DNA from: Neolecta irregularis DAH-3
Taxonomy: Eukaryota > Ascomycota > Neolectomycetes > Neolectales > Neolectaceae
DNA: 64,000 nucleotides
Assembly: GCA_001929475.1 (NCBI GenBank)
Contig: LXFE01000119.1
Span: forward strand, 1 to 64,000
Direction of reading: 5' to 3'
Part shown: positions 31,770 through 43,729 of the stretch, one piece after another
Layout: each line of letters starts with the position of its first letter
How positions within the stretch are numbered: position 1 is the first letter of the stretch
Made by a program: the position numbers and the translations under genes
The notes under the pieces: generated by a model
Databases searched by the model: none
Told to the model about the DNA's origin: nothing
Seen by the model: the letters and a program-made list of their open reading frames with translations, nothing else

Positions 31770-33789
31770 TTAGACCCCACGACGGCTCTCTGGTTTTACC
31801 TCATGACTATATAGACGCTCTTTCTCACCGACTCTTTGGCGCAAAATGGTTTTTCGGAACCACCACTTTCCAACTCGGAATTGATATGCAGCATGTAAAG
31901 TCGTAGGAATACTGAAAACTCGATCGAGTTCCTCAAGAGAGAGAGCTAAAGTCAGTTGTTGGAAACAAGTAAAATTACCTTTGGTTTCCGGAACGAAGAA
32001 AAAGACCAACACCCATCCGATAAGACACCAACTAGCATACCAACTAAATGCGCCTCTTTATTCAGTTAGTGATAGTGAAAAAAATGGGATGGATTACTGA
32101 ACCGTGAACGCATCTCGCAGACTTGGCCAGGTAATGCTGAGAACGAAATTGAAAAACCAGCAAGTGGCAGTAGCCCACGACATTCCAATATCACGAATGT
32201 ATAGCGGAAACGCTTCAGCTGAATAGGTGAAGGGAACGGGACCTTCTCCCGGCGAGTATACGGCCCAAAACAAATAGATGAACACAGCAACGGAAGCAAG
32301 ACGTGAATTTTTGTCCTCAATAAAGAATGAAAAGCCAGTCAAGAACAGAAATGCAGACATGAGAGGAAAAGTAACGAGCAAAAGGTTTCGACGACCAAAA
32401 GTATCGATGGTATAAATAGCAGGGATGGCGAAAATCCAATTGATGATACCACCACCCAAAGAAGCCAACATACCAGTTTGATCTGAAAGACCTCCGTCTT
32501 CGGTGAAGATGACGCTGGAGTAGTAGGCTATAACATTGACTCCGCAAAACTGCTGCATAAACATGACAATAAAAGAAGCCAAAGTAGCTCTTCGAATTCG
32601 AGGAACACAGAACAGATCGATCAACTGATTTCGGCCCCGCTGAGCCTCCACTTCGAGTTTAACGTTAACATGAACGAGATATAGATCGCGTGCGGCTTGA
32701 AGTTGTGTTCCCCGGATACGGTTGAACGAGTCGAATGCTTCTCTATATCGGTTTTTTTTGATGAGCCACCGAGGCGACTCGGGACAGAAATAAACTTGGA
32801 GGCAGACAAATATTGGTGCAATAACGGTAGAACCAAGCATAAGACGCCATGCAAGGTTTTCACGAACATTGAGAAATGCCACGTCTACTATGTAACCAAG
32901 CATAATTCCAAAGCTAAACTCAATAGTGGACTCAAAAGATGGGTTTACGCAGTCCAGACTTGCCACTGCATGACAAGAGCTCCTCGAATGGACGTAGGAG
33001 CACATTCTGCAGCATAAACAGGAACCGTAGTCGACTTGCTCCCGATACCAAGACCAAGTACGAATCGTGCCATAAATAAGTTAACCCAGGAATTCGCAAC
33101 GCCTTCCCAGATACTAGCAGCTCCAGCTACGAGGCAGGAGAGAAAGATTACACCTCGTCGACCTAGCAAATTGTTGAGAGGTTCGGTGATCCAACATCCG
33201 AGAACGGCACAACATAGGTAGGGCGCAGAATTGATCAATCCGACGAGCCAGGATGATTTCGATTGAGACATATACGGTGGTTCAAGCTTGAAATGCTTTT
33301 TGTAGAAGATTTGAGCTCCATTGACGACTGTCTCGTCCATTCCTTGTACTATGGCACACATCGAGCAGAGAACTGTCAATTAATGATGATGTCTCAACTA
33401 AGATATGCACCAACAAGGTAATACAGTTCCCTTGGTTGTCGCCATTTGTGATTGATTTCATCATCAAGAGCTCGAATATCTTCTTGCGTCAAACCAACAA
33501 TGGTGCCGGTAATTTCATCAAGCTCTGCGTATTTATCAGGGTTTTGGGCGACGAATGCTCCTTTGGTGAAAAGGTCTATTTTGTCTTCCAGACCCTTGGA
33601 TTCGCAGAATTCGCGAACATTCCGCCGAAGAGCATCCGCTGGAATTCCAACTAGAGGATTTTCAAGCAATTCTGGATCCCCGTTTGGTATAAATCCGAGC
33701 TCTTTTTGAACAGGATCACTTAGTCGTTGCTTCTCAGCGGTCATGGACGCCGGAATAGCTAATCCTTCGTCATATGCGTTTCCGGGCAT
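31770..33789 (-). CDS. MFS sugar/polyol transporter with long cytosolic N-terminal domain
   Basis: Starts with ATG at 33789. The first about 130 residues are soluble and typical of one fungal sub-family (DPELLENPLVGIPADALRR, then a HKWRQPRELY end). The carrier follows: AIVQGMDETVVNGAQIFY (TM1), LLGRRGVIFLSC, ARFVLGLGIGSKSTTVPVY, AECAPTSIRGALV, CPESPRWLIKKNR (PESPRW intact), MQQFCGVNVIAYYSSVIF (TM7), DTFGRRNLLLVT, YSPGEGPVPFTYSAE (TM10) and FFVPETKALSLEELD (PETK intact). It ends with a basic tail at 31770. Short GT-AG introns interrupt it, for example near 31.93-31.97, 32.05-32.10 and 32.93-32.95 kb. Related members carry hexoses, inositol or other polyols; the substrate is unresolved. Confidence 0.9.
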
Positions 33790-35226
33790 GATAGAGATAT
33801 TCGAAAGACGTTTGTGCGACAGGAAATATGAGTCCTTAATAAGGGTTCGGACGGATTTGAGCGAAGCAGCTCATTTTAAGAGCAAAAGTCAATATCTAGG
33901 TTAGTGTGAAAAATGATGCAACTAGCGTATGAAAGTGTCAAGTTCTCTTCCAGAGCCTGCTAATTACTGGAAGGCTTCTTTGAAAACCTGTTTTCGCCTG
34001 AATCCTTGACTGGTCCATCTCAAAAGAAGGTTTCAATAGACACTACCAGGAGATCCACGGAACCAGTGATTGCGCTGCGCTTGTAATGTATTGAGATTTT
34101 CCACTCAACATTTAGGTCCAGCCGACGCAAGAGTGGAGATGTCTCTGACAGTACAGGGATCCATTGATATTTCTACTGACAGTACTTTTGTGACTGACAC
34201 TCTTTGAGTGAATCTTTTAGTGTTTTGCAAAGCATCACAGTCCTACGGCATGAAGCACAGCAAGAAGCTACTATCAGACCACAGGCAAGAGGCTACTCTT
34301 CATGGCTTCATACTATGGTGGGAATCACGGCAGGACATATATAGCAAGCTCCTATTCTTTGCCTATTGTTACTACTGTCGAGGCCGAATCAGAGGATCGC
34401 CCAGTATCAAATGTTCTATTGTCAGGAAACTTGCGGCCTGCGTCAGAGAGAACGAAAAGCCCAAAAAAGTTCAAAATAAGTAGAATGGTGTTTTTATCAT
34501 TGTACATGATTAATGCCCAAGGCGTGCCTCGTGCAGAATATCTCAGAAAGCCACGTACACTTTCATGTAAAGTAGTCAGACATGGATATAAGTTGTACGC
34601 TTGAGGAACAAATAAAACTAGGTTTTAATTGTTCTAACCCAAGCTATATGAACGTAACTTAGGCATGTTTGTTTCCATTTTTTATATCCTCTATTTTTAA
34701 TCTAAGCTTGTAGGCGTGTAAGCTTAGACTAAGATATGAATTTCTATCTAATGTCTTATTTCTTTCTCCGCCATTGCTGTATTGGTACGGGTATATCCAG
34801 GTAATAGCCGGAATATACCATTACACTCACCTTCCCGCCGACAATCTCAACAACTTTTTCCCCCAGATTAATATATTATTATCTGAAAGGCGATTTGAAT
34901 ATGTCTGGTTGAAGATACAATTGACCCGGCTTTTTCGCGAAAATAGAACTTGTAATTCTAGAATTGGTTTTTCTTGTTAGAATATTGGTGAACAAACGGG
35001 TGTCCCATTTCAAGAATCGAGTCTAATACGACCTTGATCTATGAAATCTACAGACTTGCATTCCAATCCCTCAAAAAGACGAAAAATATATATCTGAGAT
35101 TGCAAAAAGAGATAAACAACGGTTCGGTGGTTTATTTCAGGGGCCCATCAGTATCTAAAGTGTTCACGTGTGCTGACGTAGTAACTATAATTGCAAGTTT
35201 CATTCACGAGACATCCACCATAGCCG
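33790..35226. other. Intergenic stretch with dispersed repeat copy 2
   Basis: About 1.4 kb. Open frames at 34208-34604 overlap in different frames and have no recognisable motif. Positions 34609-34830 are copy 2 of the dispersed repeat. The SDS22 promoter lies at the right end. Confidence 0.55.
34609..34830 (+). repeat. Dispersed repeat, copy 2 (solo-LTR or MITE-like)
   Basis: Same orientation and block order as 5991-6170: CAAATAAAACTAGGTT, then CTAAGCTTGTAGGCGTGTAA with a following GCTTAG half (hairpin-forming), TTATTTCTTTCTCCGCCATT, GGTATATCC-type block, and an end at CATTACACTCAC. Somewhat longer than copy 1. Confidence 0.65.
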
Positions 35227-36426
35227 ATGTCTTCCAAACCATCTCGATCGTCGTCTTATCGCTCGGATCATCATACAGACCACGAGGTTTCGGACCAGGA
35301 AGCAATAGAACAGCATTCGAAACGCGAAGAGGAAGAGGGAGAAGGTCTGTTAACCGTGGTAAAAAGCCTAATAGTAGACCTTCTCGAAGACTGCCCTTAT
35401 GATTCAGTTGTGAGTTTTCTCCTATCTCAGACGATGTCGTCTCAGACAACTAGGATATTGATATGATTCACTCTCGAGTTAGATCAATTGCTGATCTTCG
35501 TCTTGACCGTTTCCCCCGTATACAGGCAACCTGATTATCCGAATTATTTAACAAAACTAGACCTTATGTCTTCGTCAAAATCTTATTTCTACCATTGATG
35601 GGATACCAAGCGGACTGAAGGAACTCGACTTATACGATAACAAGATTGATCACATTTCGAATTTGGATGGCATGTCACAGATAGAATCCCTAGATCTTTC
35701 ATTCAATAAACTCAAAACCATAAAGAACATATCGCACCTGAAAACTCTAAGGAACCTTTATTTTGTGCAGAATAAGATTTCGAGAATTCAGGGTTTGGAT
35801 GGATTGCATAAATTGATCAACCTAGAATTGGGCGCAAATCGTATTAGGGTGAGGCCGTTTATCTGAAAGTCTATTCACAAAGTAGAAGATTGAAGGACTG
35901 GAAACGCTGACTTCCCTGGAGCAATTATGGTTGGGAAAGAACAAGATTACAGAGTTATCGGTTTAAAATGCACCTTTCTTCTTGCGCTGATGACCAGAAT
36001 CTTAGTGCGCTAAAGTCCTTACGCTTGATATCAATCCAATCCAATCGTCTCACATCAATAGCCGGTATTTCGAATCTCCAGAATCTCGAAGAGCTCTATA
36101 TCTCCCATAATGGGTTAACCTCATTACTTGGCCTTAAGAACAATCTTAGGGTTCTCGATATCTCGTCAAATAGGATCGACTCAATTGCTTGTAGTCTGAA
36201 ACACATGTCCAACCTCGAAGAGTTCTGGGCGAGTAACAATTTACTGGAGAGCTTGAAAGAGATTGAGGATGAATTGCACGACAAAGAACATCTGGAGACC
36301 GTGTATCTGGAAGGAAATCCTGTGCAAACGAATCAGCCTACTCTCTATCGAAACAAAGTCCGGCTCGCTCTGCCACAGATTAAGCAGATCGATGCCACGT
36401 ACATCCCTCAGAATATTTGCTTCTAA
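35227..36426 (+). CDS. SDS22: Sds22, leucine-rich regulator of protein phosphatase 1
   Basis: Exons 35227-35409, 35454-35525, 35561-35848, 35886-35960 and 35998-36426 total 1047 bp, 348 residues. Sds22 binds PP1 catalytic subunit (Dis2/Glc7) and sets its nuclear mitotic activity. After an acidic leader comes IDMIHSRVRSI, then TLCLRQNLISTI, and about ten 22-residue leucine-rich repeats (ELDLYDNKI, SLDLSFNKL, NLYFVQNKI, LISIQSNRL, ELYISHNGL, EFWASNNLL). The LRR cap VYLEGNPVQ..YRNKVRLALPQIKQIDATYI closes the protein. The second intron (35526-35560) begins GC, not GT; the frame and the conserved LCLRQN block require it. Confidence 0.94.
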
Positions 36427-37644
36427 TTCACTAGATTTGTCAGAATAGATACATAACACAATCGTTGCTCAACATGGGAACTACATCAAAAAGAAGGAAA
36501 TTTTGAGTTTCTGTAGGCTTAGATCGTGATATAGTAATTTTCATGTGTAACTATTGAAATTCAGAATCTTTTGTAACCTTGTACTAGTAAAGAGGCCCAT
36601 ATTCCTTATGGGCACCCCTCAATCTGGTAGCTGCTCCTGGAATGGTATTTTAGATTGGAAGTCAATATTAAAATACACACTGACCAAGCAATCGAAGACG
36701 GACAGTTATCTTTGAATCTCGTCGTGTCTGCTTGAGAGAATGCTAATGTAACGATATACCATTACCAATGTGCCTAGTGACTTACTAAAATAAGGAATGG
36801 GTATAAAATATGACTTGTATCCAGCTTGGATTCTTGTAACTTGATCTAGGTACACATCCCATAGATTCTCATAATTTAAGCTAGAAAAATATAACCTGGC
36901 TTCATTTGCAATCAAAGATCTCATCTTTCTCTTAAGGACAGTTGAGTAATAAAACAAGATTTGTGTCTTACTATTCTGTAAGTGTGGATACCTCGCTCCT
37001 ACAATGAGTGTGCCCACTTGCCTGCCCGTTGTACGCGGGCTGTCTTCACCAAGAGATCCAAAATGAGTGCAGAATGTGAAAGACTATTCAGCCAAGCAAC
37101 AAAACTGATTACTGATGAAAGAAATCGTCCTGGGAATGACACTATTGAAGCAGATGAATGCCAGAATAACTGGCTGCTTTATGGGCCTTTTTGTAAATGG
37201 TAATGAGGAGAAATAATAGTGAAGGAAGAAATGTCGAGATAGAAATCAATTTTTGTATTGCATTTGTTGACAGACCATTAGTTTCGCCTTTAAATTCCGA
37301 TCCTGATAGTGCTTTTGTCTTTTGAATACGTTCATTGGTTGTTCAGCTGTGAATTGATTGCCATTTGCTCAAAGTTATGCTCGCAAGATTTGTCACCGAT
37401 CACGTGATAACATGAACTGTATAGTTTGAACTTTGTGAATATGTGCAGCATACTTCACCAAGGAAAGAAAGGGCCAGATAGAAATCATTTTATATCGGCA
37501 TTTTTGGTTATTTAGTGAATTTGGTATTGCACCTATATAAACATTTAGTCAAAGATGTGCTGTTCATATTGAATATAACAGGGGCAGCAAGTATATGTAG
37601 CCATGAGCTATTTTTAAAATCAAGACCCACCACTTACCGAAATA
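36427..37644. other. Intergenic stretch with a hAT remnant
   Basis: About 1.2 kb between SDS22 and urease. It contains a transposase fragment at 37063-37203. The rest shows no gene. Confidence 0.6.
37063..37203 (+). pseudogene. hAT-family transposase C-terminal remnant
   Basis: The frame reads MSAECERLFSQATKLITDE, then RNRPGNDTIEADECQNNWL and stops. That is the hAT dimerisation motif (SAECERLFS, LIT..RN, DTIEA..C..NWL) from the transposase C-terminus. No upstream catalytic DDE region or terminal inverted repeats can be seen, so this is a decayed fragment. The bases just 5' in another frame read LPVVRGLSSPR, which hints at frameshift decay. Confidence 0.8.
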
Positions 37645-40623
37645 ATGCATCTTTCGCCAAAAGAGATTGATAAACTTTTGATATCACAGGTATGATTTGA
37701 TCTGTGGTTATGTTGAATATTAGACTGGATGGTTAGCTCAGAGGAGACTTGCTCGTGGGGTCAAATTGAACCGAGCAGAAGCAATTGCCCTTATTGCATC
37801 ACAATTACATGAGCGAATCAGAGATGGAAGCACAGTTAGCCGTCTTATGGACGAAGGAAAGAGACTTCTTGGGCGGAGACATGTTCAAGTCTGATCACTC
37901 TCATTTGTAATGAAGAACTAATGACATAGATAAATGTGGTTAATGGATTGAGCGAAGTTCAAGTTGAAGGGACATTTGAAGATGGGACCTATCTTGTCAC
38001 TGTTCATAATCCGATATGCACGGATGATGGAGATCTCGAAAGTGCGCTTTATGGGTCATTTTTACCCGTCCCGTCCAACGATATGTTTCCTCTTGTATCT
38101 GAAGATATGTATGCGTCATCATCTCAGCCAGGTGCAGTCAAGGTCATAAAAGGAGTTATTCCTCTCAACGAGGGTCGGAATCGCATCAAGATCAAAGTGA
38201 TGAATAAAGGAGATCGGCCGATTCAAGTTGGATCGCATTATCATTTCATCGAGACAAATTCCAGCTTGGAATTCGACAGAATCGCGAGTTACGGTCGAAG
38301 GCTTGATATTCCTTCTGGGACAGCGGTTCGTTTTGAGCCAGGTGATATGAAGACTGTTTTACTTGTCGAAATTGGAGGAAACCGTATCATTACGGGTGGA
38401 AATAACCTTGCCTCGGGCCCGGTATCTTCACACCGGACCAATGATATCCTTCTCAGAATTCAACAGGCTGGGTTCTTTCACGCTCCATCACCAAAAACAG
38501 ATCTTGTTCTTCTACAGACTCGGACAATCATGGACCGGGAAGCTTACGCTGAGATGTTCGGACCAACGACTGGAGACCTCGTACGTTTAGGAGACACAGA
38601 TCTGTGGATCCGTGTGGAGAAGGATTTCACTGTTTACGGAGATGAATGTAAGTTTGGAGGTGGCAAAGTGATTCGAGATGGAATGGGGCAAGCTAGTGGA
38701 CGGACTGATAAAGACTGCTTGGATTTGGTTATCACGAACGCATTGATTGTAGATTATACCGGGATCTACAAGGCTTGTTCTTTCGTTTCAACGACGCTGC
38801 TTATCTGACGATAGGCGGATATAGGGATCACCAATGGAATGATTGTTGCTATCGGAAAATCTGGCAATGAGGATGTCATGGATGGCGTTACTCCTGGGAT
38901 GACTATAGGAAGCAATACTGATGTCATCGCGGGAGAAAAAAAGATCATCACTGCTGGAGGCATCGATTCGCATATCCACTTCATATGCCCGCAACAAGTT
39001 GAAGAGGTATTAAGGTTTCTTGAATCGCTTCATAACTTTCAGAGCATAACTTCTGGGATCACAACGTACATTGGGGGTGGAACAGGACCAAGGTTGTCTT
39101 GAGAAACATACTCTAGATTGATGTGACCAGCACCGGTACGAAAGCGACAACGTGCACTCCTTCCGCAAACTACATTAGATCTATGCTTCAATCCTTAGAC
39201 ACTCTTCCAATCAACATCGGGATAACTGGAAAAGGAAATGATACAGGTTCTGCAGGACTTCGAGATCAAGCTGAAGCGGGAGTTATCGGATTGAAGCTAC
39301 ATGAAGACTGGGGAACTACTCCATCTGCTATCAATACTTGCTTAGAGTGGCCACTAAGTTTCTTTAACAAAGCTAAGTATTGAAGGGTTTGCGATGAATA
39401 TGACATTCAGTGCCTAATACATACGGATACGCTTAATGAGAGTGGATTTGTTCAAAGCACAGTAGATGCATTCAAGGTATGTTTTTTGCATCAGCTCAAG
39501 GCTCATGGGCCAGGGAAGGACTATTCATACGTATCATACCGAAGGCGCTGGCGGTGGCCACGCTCCCGATATTATCTCTGGTCTTTTTCTCTTGGTTCCC
39601 CCGTTCATGAGCTAACTCAGCTAGTTGTCGGACTTTCGAATGTTTTGCCTTCCTCGACAAATCCTACTCGCCCATTTACCTGCAATACCCTTGATGAACA
39701 TCTTGGTATCTCCTTTTCTAAATGATCTCTCTAAAGTGTTGAGATATGTTAATGGTATGTCATCACCTTTCGAAATCAATTCCAGAAGACGTCGCATTTG
39801 CAGAATCAAGGATTCGAGCTGAAACTATCGCTGCCGAAGATGTACTTCATGATATTGGGGCCATATCTATGATGTCTTCAGACTCTCAGGCGATGGGGCA
39901 TTGTGGAGAAGTCATTCTTCGAACATGGAAGACTGCTCATAAGAACAAGGTCCAGAGAGGAGTGCTTCCAGAAGAATCCGCCGATGGAGATAACTTTAGG
40001 GTGAAAAGGTATATCAGCAAATACACTATCAATCCAGCAATTGCACATGGGATGAGCCACTTGATTGGAAGTGTTGAAGTTGGGAAATTAGCTGATCTAG
40101 TCCTCTGGGAGTTTGAATCTTTTGGTTGTAAGCCCGAAATGGTCATTAAAAGCGGAATTATTACATACTCTCAGATGGTAAGCATTCCGCTAGGAATGAT
40201 TTCAATCAACTAAAGTCTCAAGGGTGATTCGAATGCTAGTATTCCGACCGTCCAACCGGTATGATGTCATATATGACACAGCCATCTCTAAGAAACCAGA
40301 TCTATATGCGACCTATGTTTGGCGCATTTCTTCCTTCAGCACATGTTACGTTCATGTCTCAAGCTGCCGTTAATAATGGTCTTGACAAGGTTTATGGTTT
40401 GAAAAAGAGGGCAGAACCTGTCAAGAGTTGTCGACGAATTGGAAAATCTGAAATGAAGTATAATGATGCTACGCCCCAGATGAAAGTTGACCCGGATTTA
40501 TATCAAGTGCGCTTCTGATGTTTTTACTGATCTGATTATCGATAGGTGTTCGCTGATGGTGTTTTGTGTGAAGCAGAGCCCTGTGACAAGTTACCCCTTA
40601 CAACTGCATATTTCTTATATTAA
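37645..40623 (+). CDS. Urease, single-chain fungal type (gamma-beta-alpha fusion)
   Basis: Urease hydrolyses urea to ammonia and carbamate on a dinickel site. The gene starts [15 protein letters not shown] (exon 37645-37689), continues [19 protein letters not shown] (gamma part), then [20 protein letters not shown] and GSHYHFIE (beta part) and the alpha part. The active-site set is complete after splicing: [13 protein letters not shown] (two His), GLKLHEDWG (carbamylated Lys, His), [30 protein letters not shown] (mobile-flap Cys-His), [14 protein letters not shown] and SSDSQAMG (metal Asp). The end is [10 protein letters not shown]. About ten introns, mostly 36-52 nt; the one at 38773-38814 starts GC. 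Nickel-loading accessory genes are not adjacent. Confidence 0.95.
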
Positions 40624-40979
40624 ACACAATTGTTTTGTGCGCAATGGGACGAATATCTGCCTTGCTCTCCGATTTTCCCACTGCATGCAAAAATGGATGC
40701 AGTCTTCAAGATACCCTAACTTGCATAAACAGGCAACGATTCTCAAATAAATATATGGGTTGGCTCTATGATTGTGACCAATGTTGGTATTGTTTCCCTT
40801 GGTGTATAGAACTGGCTAAGGTTGCTCATTTGTAGCCGCTAAAAACATCATGATGATGCTAACCCTTAGACCCTGGAATCTAAGGGTAACTAGTAACCGA
40901 AAATTCCCATAGGTTTGATTCAGAAAAACAAGAGAAATATCAATACAGACAGCAAAGTTATCAATCAAACTTCAAAATT
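40624..40979. other. 3' intergenic gap, no gene supported
   Basis: About 355 bp between convergent ends of urease and the PP4R2 gene. No feature recognised. Confidence 0.5.
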
Positions 40980-41796
40980 TTAGTCAGTAGAAATTTCCAT
41001 AGGGGCCTCCCCATCTTCATTTTGTGTACTTTCCTCTCTTTTAGGTGAATTTGAATGCGAAACTAGTGTTCTCGAAGGCTGAGTATCCAGCTCCCTGGAA
41101 TCACTTGTCTCTTTCCCAGCAGTATGCCGATTCATCCGCGTATCTTCAGGTGGTGGCACAATTCCGTTTACTTTGTCTTCCTTTTGCAGTTCCCCTTCTG
41201 CATGTAATCCGTTTCCATTCTGAGGGCCGAATGGAATCGGCACTAGTCTTGCACCGCCCAGAGAGTCGTCTTCAGCATCTTCGCGATTTGTTTCAGCTAC
41301 AAGTAAAGGCAGTGGATAGTCTGAAGTTGTTGTTGTAACCTAAGCGGTAAGAATTGATGTCTGTCCAGTAATCTGTACATTGACGACTCGTTCAATTGCG
41401 CGGAGATATTTTGCTAGATCATTGTAATGTTGCGTTGGACTCATTAACAGTTCTGCGAGTCTTTGAATAGTGAATGGTGCGGCACTTTGGAAATCGTTCT
41501 CCAACGTTGCTTTGATTGTATCGATCAAGAAGCCAGCGTGTGGACAATCAGCAAAGACTGTAATATTCTAACTCTAGTCAAAACCATATTTTGATTTGGA
41601 GTCTCTACGGCCTCGAACATTGCAAAAATGATGAGTAGCAACTCTGACCATGCTGTTCTTTTGTTCGGTTAGCCATTTCTCGAAGGTATATAGGTTTCAA
41701 GTACGTTACTGTTCCTGTGGCCGCAATAGACCCGAGAATGGCAGTATCTCCACGGTTAGCATCTCTTTTGAGGCAATAATATTTACCGGACTGCAT
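40980..41796 (-). CDS. Protein phosphatase 4 regulatory subunit 2 (PP4R2/Psy4)
   Basis: PP4R2 targets the PP4 catalytic subunit, which dephosphorylates DNA-damage substrates such as gamma-H2AX. The core block is APFTIQRLAELLMSPTQHY, followed by LAKYLRAIERV, matching the family PFTIQRLCELL and KFLRAIEK motifs. Upstream exons, joined by GT-AG introns (one of 41 nt after FAMFEA), give AILGSIAATGTV and AWSELLLIIFAMFEA, like the family IA-TG and W-LL blocks. An intron after AIERV leads to a low-complexity acidic, Ser-rich tail ending at 40980. The N-terminal start (ATG at 41796, then a short intron) is the least certain part. Confidence 0.8.
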
Positions 41797-42143
41797 TCGA
41801 TAATAAAGGCGCAGATATCCCGTACTATTAAACCTTTAACTAAAGTCGTAATCACGATTTTAGTAACAAATAGAACAATCACCACCAAGACCGTCTCCTT
41901 TTCAGCACATCACGCTCAACAGTCATTTCATTTCAAACTTAATCACCCTCATACAGGTCTTGTGCGTCGCGTGAAAATTATTTGCAGGTTTCTCCTTTGC
42001 GCTCGCCTCCTTACATCGATTTGCCCGATTTTTCACCCGAATTCAGCCGCCCGGCAACCTTGGTGGGCGACTGGTTCCGTATTTCTCCGCCATTACCTCA
42101 GAATCTCTCCGTCGTTTTTTGCCGCTGGACGATGCAAATCTAG
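41797..42143. other. Gap that may hold the 5' exon of the UPF0658 gene
   Basis: About 350 bp between divergent genes. An open plus-strand frame (RSPPYIDLPDFSPEFS near 42000-42110) ends at a plausible donor, but no in-frame ATG was found, so I could not complete the upstream exon. Confidence 0.4.
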
Positions 42144-43422
42144 GCATGGTTGTACGTGTTTTTTACGCATTGGTCTGACGTGGGCCAGTATTTTCCAAGG
42201 TCGCCCTGGAGCTTAGGCTTCCTTGCTATTTCGTTCCTCGAGTCCGTTATCGTCCTCGCCTTTGAAGGATACGCGTTCGGCCGCTTCACCATCAACCAAA
42301 AGCCATGTCCGATCGGCGAGAAAAACTGTTCGAGGGATCGGACAATACCGACGTACCTTGCGCTCTTCATTTTCGCACATATATTTCAGCTGGGAATGGC
42401 CTATGATTCGCTGCGGATGAAAAACACTATTCAGGTAGGATTCCTGTCATCTCCGTACTGATCCCGAGCTTATTGGGCTTTGTCTTTTCAACGGGGCTCT
42501 GTTGATTTACGCCGCCTTACAAATCGACCAAATTCACCAGTCGCTGCGAGTCTTGTTATCTCATGGAAGCGCAAGCAAGGATATCTGGTCAGGTACCATT
42601 TCTTAATGTTCCTGTTTAAAGAAATTAATTAACCCGCTAGCAATTCATCCGTTCCTCGCGGTGATACCCGTTGTAATTGCTGTCTCGTGTTTATTCATGG
42701 CACTGGCAGCCTACCAGCTATTCAAGGAATTCGGATGGTCCGTGTATAAGCATATCGGAGCAGACCTACAGATGAAACGACGGTTTTTCACTTACCAAAT
42801 CTTCATCGCTCTTCTCAAGTTTGATTTCTTCTTTTGTACATTCAAAGCTCAGCATCTGTCTGCTAATCTAGCAGTTGTTGGTTTTACGGTTCAGTTTGTA
42901 GTGATTATCCTTGCTATAAAGGATATCGAATTTTCGCTCACTATCGCGGCCATCCCCATCACCATCCTTCTGTTGTTTTTCTTTGCTTGGTCAGTAAGGT
43001 ACGAAAAAGTTTGGGGCATGATTGCGTCAGAAGTCGTTGCTCTTGCAGGTCTTGCTTACTTCTTCTATAAAACAATCAGAATGTGGGAACCCGAAAGTGC
43101 GTTCAAATATGCAAGCGCGCGGAAATCACTTACAACATTTGGTATGATAAGAACCATCGCGTTCTTGATGTCTAATCTGACAGCCGTTATCACAATCATC
43201 CTTCTTTTCATTACTATCACCCATGCAGGTGTATGCATGTCGAATTTCAACAAGGGCTTGAAAAAGCACAGTATGTCCTATTGCCTTTATCATTGGTCCA
43301 ATGACATAGTCAATCGTCGAAAGATTCATACCGACAACGAGAAATATGAGATGAGCGAATACACCGACTATACATCCAATCAGGCACCTCACCAAGCAAC
43401 CGCTCGCATGACCATAGATTAA
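42144..43422 (+). CDS. UPF0658 Golgi-type multi-pass membrane protein (5' end unresolved)
   Basis: The first certain exon starts after a TCTAG acceptor at 42143 (AWLYVFFTHWSDVG). Introns at about 42435 and 42592 join NTIQ to LIGLCLFNGALL and DIWS to AIHPFLAVIP. The family pattern is strong: FFFCTFKAQHLSANLAVVGF, ILAIKDIEFSLTIAAIP, ARKSLTTFGM and CMSNFNKGLKKH. Members are fungal Golgi membrane proteins of unknown activity. I count about eight membrane segments and a hydrophilic, Thr/His-rich C-terminus. The initiator codon lies further upstream, within 41.8-42.1 kb. Confidence 0.85.
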
Positions 43423-43729
43423 TTTTCGGGTTTTTGATTTGATTGATTTGTTTCATAATGGCATGCGATATGGATTCGAGAGGGTTGGAGTTTCCTTAAA
43501 TTTTCCATGATCTGAGTAATTTACTGGTGTATGTGAATTTTTGAATGATCTGTTACTTGATCTTTTCCACCTTTCTCCGCTCTTTCTATAGTATTTTGAA
43601 ATAATTCAGTTTCAACCAGCAAAGAGGAAAAATAGGATCGACTAGACTGACATAACACTACGGAATGGGGCCTATCTATAGGAATATCTTGAATCCAATT
43701 CATGTGAATCAACCTCCCATTTTAATCGT
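43423..43729. other. Intergenic gap upstream of NPR2
   Basis: 307 bp between two plus-strand genes; presumably the NPR2 promoter. No other feature seen. Confidence 0.45.

Noticed and set aside
34208-34604. Two overlapping plus-strand frames
   Set aside because: I considered a small mitochondrial protein because one starts MASYYGG, but the rest fits no family I know.
37728-37762. tRNA-like string GGTTAGCTCAGAGG
   Set aside because: It is the intron acceptor and second exon of urease; no matching acceptor stem or T-loop was found around it.
41650-42216. 188-codon plus-strand frame
   Set aside because: Overlaps PP4R2 exons antisense and the UPF0658 first exon in another frame; no family motif.
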